DNA of 64,000 nt from Bradyrhizobium jicamae (lineage in GTDB: Bacteria; Pseudomonadota; Alphaproteobacteria; Rhizobiales; Xanthobacteraceae). Positions 1-7,149 of the stretch are shown in pieces. Position numbers and translations under genes: made by a program. Below the pieces are notes generated by a model. The model was not told where the DNA came from and ran no database searches. It saw only the letters and a program-made list of their open reading frames with translations. Positions within the stretch are counted from its first letter, which is position 1; each line of letters opens with the position of its first letter. The stretch is taken from NCBI RefSeq assembly GCF_018130695.1, contig NZ_JAFCJX010000022.1, forward strand, positions 1 through 64,000, given 5' to 3'.

Positions 1-27
1 GTAGATTCCATGGGCGGTGAGCGTGGC

Positions 28-70
28 CTCTCCGATAGGTTTGGGTTTCCACACTCGAACCCACGGAGAG
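28..70 (+). promoter_or_regulatory. Leader stem-loop that sequesters the transposase ribosome-binding site
   Basis: CTCTCCG (28-34) pairs with CGGAGAG (64-70), and inside it GGGTT (43-47) pairs with AACCC (58-62). GGAGAG at 65-70 is also the Shine-Dalgarno sequence for the ATG at 75. The hairpin would hide it in transcripts reading in from outside, a common way to limit transposase synthesis. Pairing is seen directly; the function is inferred. Confidence 0.5.
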
Positions 71-74
71 TCAG

Positions 75-1214
75 ATGCAAGCATCGACTATAGGCACGCT
101 CACCACCGGCCATAATGGCACAATTTTCCTTGCGATCGAACTCAGTCAGAAGACGTGGCTGACGACGTTGCACAGCCCGGATCGAGATCGGATATCGCGC
201 CACAAGCTCGAAGGCGGCGATCATGCCGGACTGCTGGAGCTGATCGAGAAGGTCCGCAGGCGGGCGGCAGAGAAGCTCGGAGAGGTGCCGCGTGTGGTGA
301 GCTGCTACGAGGCCGGCTACGACGGCTTCTGGCTGCACCGGCTGCTGGAAGCCGCCGGGATCACGAACTACGTGTTCGACCCCGCGAGTATTGCGGTGGA
401 GCAGCGGTCGCGGCGGACCAAGACGGACCGGATCGATGGCGAGCTTCTGCTCCGCACCTTGATGGCCCATTTGCGCGGCGAGCCGCGGGTGGTTCGGATC
501 GTCCGCGTCCCGAGCGCGGCGCAGGAGGACGCCAGGCGCGCCAGCCGCGAACGCGATCGGCTGGTCACGGAGCAGACGGCCCATACCAACCGGATCAAGG
601 CGCTGTTGCGTCTTCAGGGGATGGCCGTCGGCAATCCGCGGCGGCGAGACTGGCTTGGCTGGCTGGCACGGCAGCGCGACTGGCAGGGGCAACCGCTGCC
701 GCCGCATCTGCTGGCCGAAGTGACGCGCGAGCACGCCCGCCTGATGCTGATGCGTGAGCAGCTTGCAGTACTGGAAGAGGCCCAGACCCCTGCCGTCCCT
801 GCGCAGACGGCCGAGCGGCAGGATCTGCTGCAGCGGCTTAAAGCCCTCGGTCCGGCCTTCACCGCGACGCTGACCAACGAGGTGTTCTACAAGGACTTCC
901 GCAACCGCCGCGAGGTCGCCAGCTACGTCGGATTGGCGCCCAGTCCCTGGCGGAGCGGCGGCATCGATCGTGAGCAGGGCATCAGCAAGGCTGGCAATCC
1001 ACGCGCCCGCCTCAAGGCGATCGAACTGGCCTGGCTGTGGCTGCGGCATCAGGCCGACAGCGAGCTCAGCCGCTGGTTCCGCATCCGCACCGCCAACGCC
1101 GGCAAGCGGGCCAGGCGCATCGCCATCGTCGCCCTGGCGCGCAAACTGATCGTGGCGCTGTGGCGCTATCTCACCACCGGGCTCGTCCCAGCGGGGGCGA
1201 CGATGAAGGCATAG
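75..1214 (+). CDS. IS110-family transposase (DEDD/serine recombinase type)
   Basis: This 379-residue protein has the two-domain IS110 layout: an N-terminal RuvC-like DEDD domain (about residues 15-170) and a C-terminal Transposase_20 domain (about 255-345). Acidic positions visible are E22 (Glu where most IS110 proteins have the first Asp), E79 in SCYEAG, and D118/D121 in RTKTDRID. The C-terminal block YVGLAPSPWRSGG carries S294, the likely nucleophile, followed by the conserved GISKAGNPRAR. IS110 enzymes move DNA using a guide RNA made from the element's own non-coding end. Length and motifs are intact, so it is probably functional. The start ATG has GGAGAG four bases upstream. Confidence 0.93.
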   Translation: MQASTIGTLTTGHNGTIFLAIELSQKTWLTTLHSPDRDRISRHKLEGGDHAGLLELIEKVRRRAAEKLGEVPRVVSCYEAGYDGFWLHRLLEAAGITNYVFDPASIAVEQRSRRTKTDRIDGELLLRTLMAHLRGEPRVVRIVRVPSAAQEDARRASRERDRLVTEQTAHTNRIKALLRLQGMAVGNPRRRDWLGWLARQRDWQGQPLPPHLLAEVTREHARLMLMREQLAVLEEAQTPAVPAQTAERQDLLQRLKALGPAFTATLTNEVFYKDFRNRREVASYVGLAPSPWRSGGIDREQGISKAGNPRARLKAIELAWLWLRHQADSELSRWFRIRTANAGKRARRIAIVALARKLIVALWRYLTTGLVPAGATMKA

Positions 1215-1411
1215 AACCGAACCACCGCACCGGCGCTGCGCCTGGCCGCAGTTCCGCGCGGGATGGATGATGACCGTGCCACCCTTGGGCCGAACCAACA
1301 GCCGTTTCGTAGATGGGTCTCATCCTCAAGGCTTCCTCGCCGCAAGCATGCGGAAGGTGGGTCCGGACCACACCAGTCCGACCGGATATGAGGTGATGCA
1401 GTGAGCTGCAG
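1215..1411 (+). ncRNA. Candidate guide (bridge/seek) RNA region of the IS110 element
   Basis: The non-coding tail after the transposase contains successive short hairpins: CTTCC/GGAAG (1332-1336 with 1352-1356), CGGAC/GTCCG around the loop CACACCA (1364-1380), and TGCAG/CTGCA around TGAG (1397-1410). IS110-family elements are known to encode a structured guide RNA in a non-coding end. In one subgroup it lies downstream of the recombinase. The hairpins are seen; the RNA assignment is inferred. Confidence 0.35.
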
Positions 1412-1545
1412 AAATCTTCGGAAGCCAATCCTCGCCCGGAACGCGGTCGTCGCGCGGCGCTACGCATGGCTCCGCGCGCCGCCCTCGCACCGTACCAACC
1501 TCACTCAAGCCAATCGAAGGGCCTTGACTCACAAATCCCCATATG

Positions 1546-1628
1546 AGGGTGGGCAAAGCGAAGCGTGCCCACCATCACGAGCACGCCGTGAATGGTGGGC
1601 ACGGCGCAAGTGCGCCTTTGCCCACCCT
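1546..1628. repeat. Palindromic intergenic repeat, GGGTGGGCAAAG type (copy 1)
   Basis: AGGGTGGGCAAAG (1546-1558) is perfectly complementary to CTTTGCCCACCCT (1616-1628), and the interior also folds (GTGCCCACCAT / ATGGTGGGCAC). A second copy with the same arms lies at 21312-21430. It sits just beyond the 3' end of the minus-strand acyl-CoA synthetase gene and could act as a transcript end or as a mobile REP-like element. Confidence 0.75.
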
Positions 1629-1639
1629 ACAAGATCACG

Positions 1640-3181
1640 CTACGCCTTCGCCGGCTTCGGCCAATACCGATCGCGCAGATGCCGCTTCACCAGTTTCCCC
1701 GTTGGCGTTCGCGGCAGCTCGGCTTCGAAATCGATGCTCTTCGGGCATTTGATCGGCGACAGATGCTGTCGGCAGAACGCGATCAGCTCGGCTTCGAGGT
1801 CCTTGCCGGCCTTGGCCATGTCGTGCGGTTGCACCACGGCCTTGACCTCTTCGCCCATCTCCTCGTTCGGCACGCCGAACACCGCAACGTCGGCGACATC
1901 AGGATGCGTGATCAGCACATCCTCGGTCTCCTGCGGATAGATGTTCACACCGCCCGAGATGATCATGTAGCTCTTGCGGTCGGTGAGATAGAGGAAGCCT
2001 TCGTCGTCGAGATAGCCGACGTCGCCGAGCGTCGACCAGCCCTTGGCGTTGTAGGCCTTCTTCGTCTTCTCGGGATCGTTGTGATAGGAGAACACCGGCG
2101 CGTCGGCGAAATAGACCTGGCCGATCTGGCCAACCGGCGCTTCCTGGTCGTTCTCGTCCAAAATCTTCACCTTGCCGACCACGGCGCGGCCGACGGTGCC
2201 GCGATGGGTCAGCCATTGCTGCGAGGTCGAGACCGTGACGCCGTTGCCTTCGGAGCCGGCGTAATATTCGATCAGGATCGGTCCCCACCACTCGATCATC
2301 TTGGCCTTCACGTCGACCGGGCAGGGCGCCGCGGCGTGGATCGCGCCCTTCAGCGAGGAGACGTCGTAACGCGCGCGCACTTCGTCGGGCAGTTTCAGCA
2401 TGCGCACGAACATGGTCGGCACCAGCTGCGACTGCGTGATCTTGCGCGTCTCGACCTGCTTCAGAAATTCCTCGGCGTCGAAATGCTCCATGATTACGGA
2501 CGTGCCGCCGAGCGTGATCGCCATCATGTTGAAGCGCAATGGAGCCGCGTGGTAGAGCGGCGCCGGCGACAGATAGACGCTGTCGGCATTCATCCCGCAC
2601 ATGTCGGCGCAGAGCACCTTCAGGAACGGATTCGGCACATCGATCCGGTTGCCTTCGAAATCCTTCTTGATGCCCTTGGGCCGGCCGGTGGTGCCGGAGG
2701 AATAGAGCATGTCGTAGCCGGCGACCTCGTCCGCAACCGGCGTGGTCGGCTGCACGATCGCTTCCTTGTCGTAGGAGCGGAACCCCGGCTCGGGCTCGTC
2801 CATCATGTAGAACAGGGGCTCGCCCTGCTCGCCCTTGATGATGCCCTTCACCTTGTCGGCGCATTGCGGCGTGGTGATGAAGACCTTCGCGCCGCAATCC
2901 TTGACGATGTAGGCGATCTCGTCCTGCGTCAGGTAGCGGCTGATCGCGGTGTAATAGAGCCCCGAGCGTTGTGCGGCCCAGCAGATCTCCATGAAGGCGA
3001 GGCGGTTTTCCATCAGCAGCGCGATGTGGTCGCCGGCCTTCAGGCCGAGCGAGCGGAACAGATGCGCGCCCTGGTTGGAGAGCTCGTCGAGCTCGCGATA
3101 AGTGATCGCCTTGCCGCTGCCGGCCATCTGGTAGGCGATTTTATCGGGCGTGTTGCGGGCATGAATGGACGGGTGGGTCAT
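1640..3181 (-). CDS. AMP-dependent acyl-CoA synthetase (FadD-like)
   Basis: This 513-residue protein belongs to the ANL superfamily and would activate a carboxylic acid to its CoA thioester with ATP. The P-loop SSGTTGRPKG is at 161-170, the adenine-binding YYAGSEG at 306-312, GDVGYLD at 386-392, the hinge region DRKSYMIISGG follows, and the C-terminal catalytic lysine is K496 in PRTPTGKL. The substrate cannot be read from sequence, but the neighbours point to fatty or aryl-alkanoic acids. It lies downstream of the thiolase on the same strand, separated by an intergenic palindrome, so co-transcription is likely but not certain. Confidence 0.9.
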   Translation of the reverse strand: MTHPSIHARNTPDKIAYQMAGSGKAITYRELDELSNQGAHLFRSLGLKAGDHIALLMENRLAFMEICWAAQRSGLYYTAISRYLTQDEIAYIVKDCGAKVFITTPQCADKVKGIIKGEQGEPLFYMMDEPEPGFRSYDKEAIVQPTTPVADEVAGYDMLYSSGTTGRPKGIKKDFEGNRIDVPNPFLKVLCADMCGMNADSVYLSPAPLYHAAPLRFNMMAITLGGTSVIMEHFDAEEFLKQVETRKITQSQLVPTMFVRMLKLPDEVRARYDVSSLKGAIHAAAPCPVDVKAKMIEWWGPILIEYYAGSEGNGVTVSTSQQWLTHRGTVGRAVVGKVKILDENDQEAPVGQIGQVYFADAPVFSYHNDPEKTKKAYNAKGWSTLGDVGYLDDEGFLYLTDRKSYMIISGGVNIYPQETEDVLITHPDVADVAVFGVPNEEMGEEVKAVVQPHDMAKAGKDLEAELIAFCRQHLSPIKCPKSIDFEAELPRTPTGKLVKRHLRDRYWPKPAKA

Positions 3182-3215
3182 GAGAAGGTTCTGCTCGTGA
3201 ACTCAAGGAGGCGTT

Positions 3216-3331
3216 CCCCGGATGCTGCGCAGCGCGTAGCGGTGCGCTGCTGATCCGGGGTCCATCGGGACACGCATGGGTCCCGGCTCTGCGATGCATC
3301 GCTCCGCGCTGCATCGCGTCCGGGACACGAG
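3216..3331. repeat. CCGGGACACGAG-type intergenic palindrome, copy 1 of 6
   Basis: A GC-rich dyad of about 115 bp: CCCCGGAT near the left end pairs with ATCCGGGG, and GGGTCCCGGCTCTGCG is followed by GCATCGCGTCCGGGACACGAGA. Near-identical blocks lie at 10261-10366, 11631-11746, 13011-13124, 40891-41016 and 59302-59428. It separates the thiolase from the acyl-CoA synthetase. Confidence 0.8.
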
Positions 3332-3335
3332 ATAG

Positions 3336-4508
3336 TTACAGCCGCTCAACAATCGTCACATTGGCCATGCCACCGCCCTCGCACATGGTCTGCAGACCAT
3401 AGCGCTTGCCACGCTGCTTCAGCGCGTTGAGCAGCGTCGTCATCAGCTTGGTGCCGGAGCCGCCGAGGGGATGGCCGAGCGCGATCGCGCCGCCATTGAC
3501 GTTGAGGCGCGCCGGATCGGCGCCTGTGGTCTTCAGCCACGCTGTTGGCACCGAGGCGAAGGCTTCGTTGACCTCGAACAGGTCGATATCGTCGACGGTC
3601 ATGCCGGCCTTCTTCAGCGCGCGCTCGGTCGCCGGCAGCGGGGCTTCCAGCATGATCACGGGGTCATGGCCGATCATGGTCATGTGATGGATGCGCGCCA
3701 GCGGCTTGACGCCGAGCGCCTTCAGGCCCTTCTCGTTGACGACCATCACGCCGGAAGCGCCGTCGCAGATCTGGCTGGCGCTCGCTGCGGTCAGTCTGCC
3801 GTTCTCGGCGATCAGCTTGACGCCCTTGATGCCGTCGAGGCTGGCGTCGAAGCGGATGCCTTCGTCGATGCTATGGATATCGGTCGAGCCGTCGGCGCGG
3901 GTGATTGTCACCGGCACGATCTCGTCCTTGAAGGCGCCGGCCTGGGTTGCCGCGATCGCGCGCTGATGGCTGTTGTAGGAGTATTCGTCGAGCTCATCCT
4001 TCGACAGGCCGTACTTCTCCGCCATCATCTCCGCGCCGGTGAACTGGCTGAACAGGATGTTCGGATATTTCTGCTCGATGCCCGGACTCTTGTAGTGGCC
4101 GAAGCCGTTCTTGGCGGGCAGCTGTGAGGCCAGCCCCATCGGCACGCGGGTCATCGACTCCACGCCGGCCGCGATCACGCAGTCCATGGTGCCGCTCATC
4201 ACCGCCTGCGCTGCGAAGTGCAGCGCCTGCTGCGAGGAGCCGCATTGCCGATCCACTGAAGTGGCCGGCACGCTCTCCGGCAGCTTCGAGGCCATCACCG
4301 CATTGCGCGCGATGTTGTTGGACTGCTCGCCGGCCTGCATCACGCAGCCCATGATCACGTCCTCGATCTGCGCGGGGTCGACACCGGTGCGCTCGACCAG
4401 CGAGTCCAGCACGGTCGCGGCCAGATCGGCCGGATGCCAGCCGGCAAGACGTCCCCCCTTGCGGCCGCCCGCGGTGCGAGCGGCGGCGACGATATAGGCC
4501 TCGGCCAT
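3336..4508 (-). CDS. Acetyl-CoA C-acyltransferase (thiolase)
   Basis: A full-length 390-residue thiolase, which would release acetyl-CoA from a 3-ketoacyl-CoA in the last step of beta-oxidation. The three catalytic signatures are present: C89 in VDRQCGSSQQ, H346 in ALGHPLGGSG, and C376 in MCEGGG near the C-terminus. It starts at ATG 4508 and diverges from the TetR gene across a 160-base region holding an AT-rich imperfect palindrome. The acyl-CoA synthetase follows on the same strand. Together with the dehydrogenases, hydratase and SDR opposite, it would complete a beta-oxidation set. Confidence 0.92.
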   Translation of the reverse strand: MAEAYIVAAARTAGGRKGGRLAGWHPADLAATVLDSLVERTGVDPAQIEDVIMGCVMQAGEQSNNIARNAVMASKLPESVPATSVDRQCGSSQQALHFAAQAVMSGTMDCVIAAGVESMTRVPMGLASQLPAKNGFGHYKSPGIEQKYPNILFSQFTGAEMMAEKYGLSKDELDEYSYNSHQRAIAATQAGAFKDEIVPVTITRADGSTDIHSIDEGIRFDASLDGIKGVKLIAENGRLTAASASQICDGASGVMVVNEKGLKALGVKPLARIHHMTMIGHDPVIMLEAPLPATERALKKAGMTVDDIDLFEVNEAFASVPTAWLKTTGADPARLNVNGGAIALGHPLGGSGTKLMTTLLNALKQRGKRYGLQTMCEGGGMANVTIVERL

Positions 4509-4580
4509 GTCTGATCTCCCTGATGTTTTTGGATTGGGGTGTGCAATGTCGGGCCGGATTTAAGGGGCGGCTCTGCATTT

Positions 4581-4600
4581 AGTCAATCAATCAATTAACT
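4581..4600. promoter_or_regulatory. Candidate TetR operator in the divergent promoter
   Basis: AGTCAATCAATCAATTAACT matches its own reverse complement at 14 of 20 positions. It is AT-rich in a GC-rich region and lies between the divergent thiolase and TetR genes, 68 bases before the chosen TetR start. The symmetry is seen; binding by the adjacent TetR is inferred. Confidence 0.4.
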
Positions 4601-4667
4601 CTTGAGTGCAACCCCGGCATGGGCTTATGTGCGGCCTCATTCTCCTCGCAGCGGGATCAGGCGGCAG

Positions 4668-5333
4668 TTGAATACCAGCGTACCGACACGGCGCCAGGCG
4701 ACCACCAATGCCACCGCCGACAAGCTTCTGGTCGCGGCCAGCGAGCTGATGATCGAGCGCGCCTCGATCGAGGTGTCGCTGTCGGACATCGCGCAGAAGT
4801 CGGGCGTCAACGCAGCCCTGGTGAAATATCATTTCGGCAACAAGGACGGCCTCTTGCTCGCGCTGCTGGCGCGCGACGCCGCCACCGAAATGTCCCAGCT
4901 CGAATATCTGCTGGCGCAGCCGATCACGCCCACCGCAAAGCTGCGCCTGCACATCGGCGGCATCATCCGCGCCTATCACCAGTTCCCCTACATGAACCGG
5001 CTGATCCATTATCTCTTGCACGAGAGCAGCGGCGAAGCTGCGGACGAAGTGTCAAAATTCTTCGTTGCGCCGCTGTTCGATTTTCATCGCCGCTTGCTCG
5101 ACGAAGGCGTCAGGGCGGGCGAATTCCGCAAGGTCGATCCGGTGCTGTTCTACACCAGCCTGATCGGCGCCTGCGATCATCTGTTTTTCAGCCGCCACGC
5201 GATGTCGCGTGCGCTCGGCGTCGGTCCGGTCACCGACGAAGTCTGCCGCGACTACATCAAGCACATGGAGGCGCTGATTTTCGGCGGCATGCTCAATCCG
5301 AAGAATGAAACGGCGGTGATCGCCGTCGGATAA
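4668..5333 (+). CDS. TetR/AcrR-family transcriptional regulator
   Basis: A TetR-type repressor of 221 residues with this start. The N-terminal helix-turn-helix (about residues 37-57) includes VSLSDIAQKSGVNAALVKYHF, followed by a helical ligand domain. TTG at 4668 is chosen because AGG lies eight bases upstream and the length suits the family. The frame is open further upstream (TTG at 4602, GTG at 4629), so a longer form cannot be excluded. It heads the plus-strand catabolic run and diverges from the thiolase gene, so it probably controls both directions, perhaps sensing an acyl-CoA. Confidence 0.85.
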   Translation: MNTSVPTRRQATTNATADKLLVAASELMIERASIEVSLSDIAQKSGVNAALVKYHFGNKDGLLLALLARDAATEMSQLEYLLAQPITPTAKLRLHIGGIIRAYHQFPYMNRLIHYLLHESSGEAADEVSKFFVAPLFDFHRRLLDEGVRAGEFRKVDPVLFYTSLIGACDHLFFSRHAMSRALGVGPVTDEVCRDYIKHMEALIFGGMLNPKNETAVIAVG

Positions 5334-5379
5334 CACGTTCGAAGTCCAGAGAAGAAACGCCCAAGGAAAGGTTGATCCC

Positions 5380-6138
5380 ATGCAGTTGAAAGACGTTGCC
5401 GTTCTCATCACCGGCGGTGGCTCCGGCCTCGGTGCCGCGACCGCCCGCGCCATGGCCGCGAAGGGCGCCAGGATCGGCGTGCTCGACCAGAACAAGGACA
5501 ATGCCGAGAAGGTCGCCGCCGAGGTGAAGGGCGTCGCGCTTCATGCCGACGTCACCAGCGAAGAGCAGATGAAGGCTGCGATCGCGAAAGCGGAAGCCGC
5601 GCACGGCATCGCGCGTGTGCTGATGAACTGCGCCGGCATCGGCGGCTCGCAGCGCATCGTCGGTCGCGACGGCGTCTATCCGCTGGAGAAATTCGCCCGC
5701 ATCATCAACGTCAATCTGATCGGCACCTTCAACGCGCTCCGCCTGTTTTCCGAGCGGCTCGCCACCGCCGAGACCATCGGCGAGGAGCGGGGCGTGATCA
5801 TCAACACGGCGTCCGTTGCGGCCTACGAAGGCCAGATCGGCCAGATCGCCTACTCCGCGTCGAAGGGCGGCATCGTCGGCCTGACGCTGCCGGCGGCGCG
5901 CGACCTCGCTTCCTTGAAGATCCGCGTCAACACCATCGCGCCCGGCATCTTCTTCACGCCGCTCTTGATGGGCCTGAACGAGGAAGCCCGCAAGAGCCTC
6001 GGCGCCCAGGTGCCGCATCCGGCCCGCCTCGGCGAGCCCGACGAATACGGCGCGCTCGCCGTGCATATGGTCGAGAACGCCATGCTCAACGGCGAAACCA
6101 TCCGCCTCGACGGCGCCATCCGCATGGCGCCGCGGTAG
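5380..6138 (+). CDS. SDR-family dehydrogenase, probable 3-hydroxyacyl-CoA dehydrogenase
   Basis: A classical short-chain dehydrogenase of 252 residues. The NAD-binding TGGGSGLG is at 11-18, NCAG at 83-86, S145 and the catalytic pair Y158-x3-K162 in YSASK. It resembles the type-II 3-hydroxyacyl-CoA dehydrogenase (HSD10-like) group, and beta-oxidation neighbours support that role. The protein at 51278-52039 is a clear paralogue: both start MQLKD and share ERGV, TASVAAY, GQIGQ and an R-x-APR/APK end. It lies 46 bases after the TetR gene with GGAAAGG before its ATG. Confidence 0.88.
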   Translation: MQLKDVAVLITGGGSGLGAATARAMAAKGARIGVLDQNKDNAEKVAAEVKGVALHADVTSEEQMKAAIAKAEAAHGIARVLMNCAGIGGSQRIVGRDGVYPLEKFARIINVNLIGTFNALRLFSERLATAETIGEERGVIINTASVAAYEGQIGQIAYSASKGGIVGLTLPAARDLASLKIRVNTIAPGIFFTPLLMGLNEEARKSLGAQVPHPARLGEPDEYGALAVHMVENAMLNGETIRLDGAIRMAPR

Positions 6139-6145
6139 TACCGCC

Positions 6146-6285
6146 GTCGTCCTGACGAAAGTCAGGACCCATTACCACCGGCGTTCGTTGTTGCGCGAGC
6201 TCAACCAACGCCGGTGATCGACAACAAGAGCCTGTGGTTATGGGTCCTGGATCAGCGCTCGCTCCGCTCGCTTGTCCAGGACGAC
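6146..6285. repeat. Composite intergenic palindrome
   Basis: GTCGTCCTG (6146-6154) pairs with CAGGACGAC (6277-6285). Nested inside, CACCGGCGTT (6176-6185) pairs with AACGCCGGTG (6207-6216). The reading frame of the next gene runs open through part of it, but codon content there is repeat-derived, so the hydratase is started downstream. Confidence 0.7.
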
Positions 6286-6300
6286 GATGGGGAGTTGTCC

Positions 6301-7107
6301 GTGTCTCAACCGCTAATGATCGAACACCACGACGGAACAGATTGGGTCACGCTCAATCGCCCCGACAGCCTCAACGCGCTCGATCCCTCCCTGATCGACG
6401 CCCTCAACGTCTACTTCCAGGGACTGCAGCGTAACCGCGACACTCGCGTCGTCGTCCTGAAGGGCGCCGGCGCCAATTTCTGCGCCGGCCTCGATCTCAA
6501 GCATGCGATGGCGCGGCGCGGCGGGCAGGCCGAGCCGCCTGGCGTGCAGGACTCGCTGGACTCGCAGCGGCGCATTGCCGACATCGTGATGCTGATGCGG
6601 CGCTGTCCGCAGCCGATCATCGCGCTGGTGCAGGGCGCGGCCGCCGGCGGCGGCTTTGCGCTGGCGCTGGCCGCCGACATCCGCATCGCTGCCAAGAATG
6701 CGCGGATGAACTGCGCCTTCATCAAGCTCGGCCTTGGCGGCTGCGACATCGGCACCAGCTATTTCCTGCCGCGCCTCGTCGGCGTCTCCGTTGCCTCCGA
6801 GCTGATCCTCACCGGCCGCTTCATCCATGCCGATCGTGCGCTCGCCGTCGGCCTCGTCTCGGAAGTGGTGGAGGAGGACGCGCTCGAAGCAGCAGCCAAT
6901 CCTTACGTCGAGGCAATGATGACGGCCTCGCCGGTCGGCTTAAGGCTGTCGAAGGAATGCATCAACATGAGCGTCGATGCCGGCTCGATCGAGGCCGTGA
7001 TCGCGATGGAGGACCGTAACCAGGTGCTCTGCAGCCGCTCGGAAGATTTCGCCGAGGGCATCAAGGCCTTCCTTGAGAAACGAAAGCCTGTCTATATCAG
7101 GCGCTGA
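6301..7107 (+). CDS. Enoyl-CoA hydratase/isomerase family protein (crotonase fold)
   Basis: This 268-residue crotonase starts at GTG 6301, with GGGGAG eight bases upstream; the frame is open to 6214, but that part is an intergenic palindrome. Family blocks include FCAGLDLK (oxyanion hole) and GAAAGGGFALALAADIR. The two usual catalytic glutamates are absent: the first position is GGGFALA rather than GGGCELA, and the second block reads LGLGGCDIGTSYFLPRL with Asp in another position. A crotonase subgroup with GCDIG exists, so this may be a hydratase variant, an isomerase or another CoA enzyme. It lies between the SDR and ligase genes. Confidence 0.85.
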   Translation: MSQPLMIEHHDGTDWVTLNRPDSLNALDPSLIDALNVYFQGLQRNRDTRVVVLKGAGANFCAGLDLKHAMARRGGQAEPPGVQDSLDSQRRIADIVMLMRRCPQPIIALVQGAAAGGGFALALAADIRIAAKNARMNCAFIKLGLGGCDIGTSYFLPRLVGVSVASELILTGRFIHADRALAVGLVSEVVEEDALEAAANPYVEAMMTASPVGLRLSKECINMSVDAGSIEAVIAMEDRNQVLCSRSEDFAEGIKAFLEKRKPVYIRR

Positions 7108-7149
7108 CGCAAGATCCGCAAAGGACAAGAGAATTCCGGGAGACGCAAA

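Larger units (their letters stand above)
1..1411 (+). mobile_element. IS110-family insertion sequence (boundaries approximate)
   Basis: The element consists of the transposase gene at 75-1214, a short structured leader, and a roughly 200-base non-coding tail with several hairpins before ordinary intergenic sequence resumes. IS110 elements lack long terminal inverted repeats and usually make no target duplication, so neither end can be fixed by eye. The left end may lie outside the window. The right end is placed after the last hairpin and is only an estimate. Confidence 0.6.

Noticed and set aside
1401..1940. 179-codon frame on the plus strand after the IS element
   Set aside because: It begins in the IS tail, crosses an intergenic palindrome and runs antisense to the synthetase gene.
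1592..3253. 553-codon open frame on the plus strand
   Set aside because: It is the antisense shadow of the acyl-CoA synthetase, whose motifs are complete on the other strand.
3216..3331. The CCGGGACACGAG palindromes as phage or IS attachment sites
   Set aside because: Copies lie between intact operon genes without target duplications or nearby integrases, which fits REP-like repeats better.
6214..6300. Longer N-terminus of the crotonase gene
   Set aside because: It is translated intergenic palindrome; GTG 6301 has a good ribosome-binding site and gives the family length.
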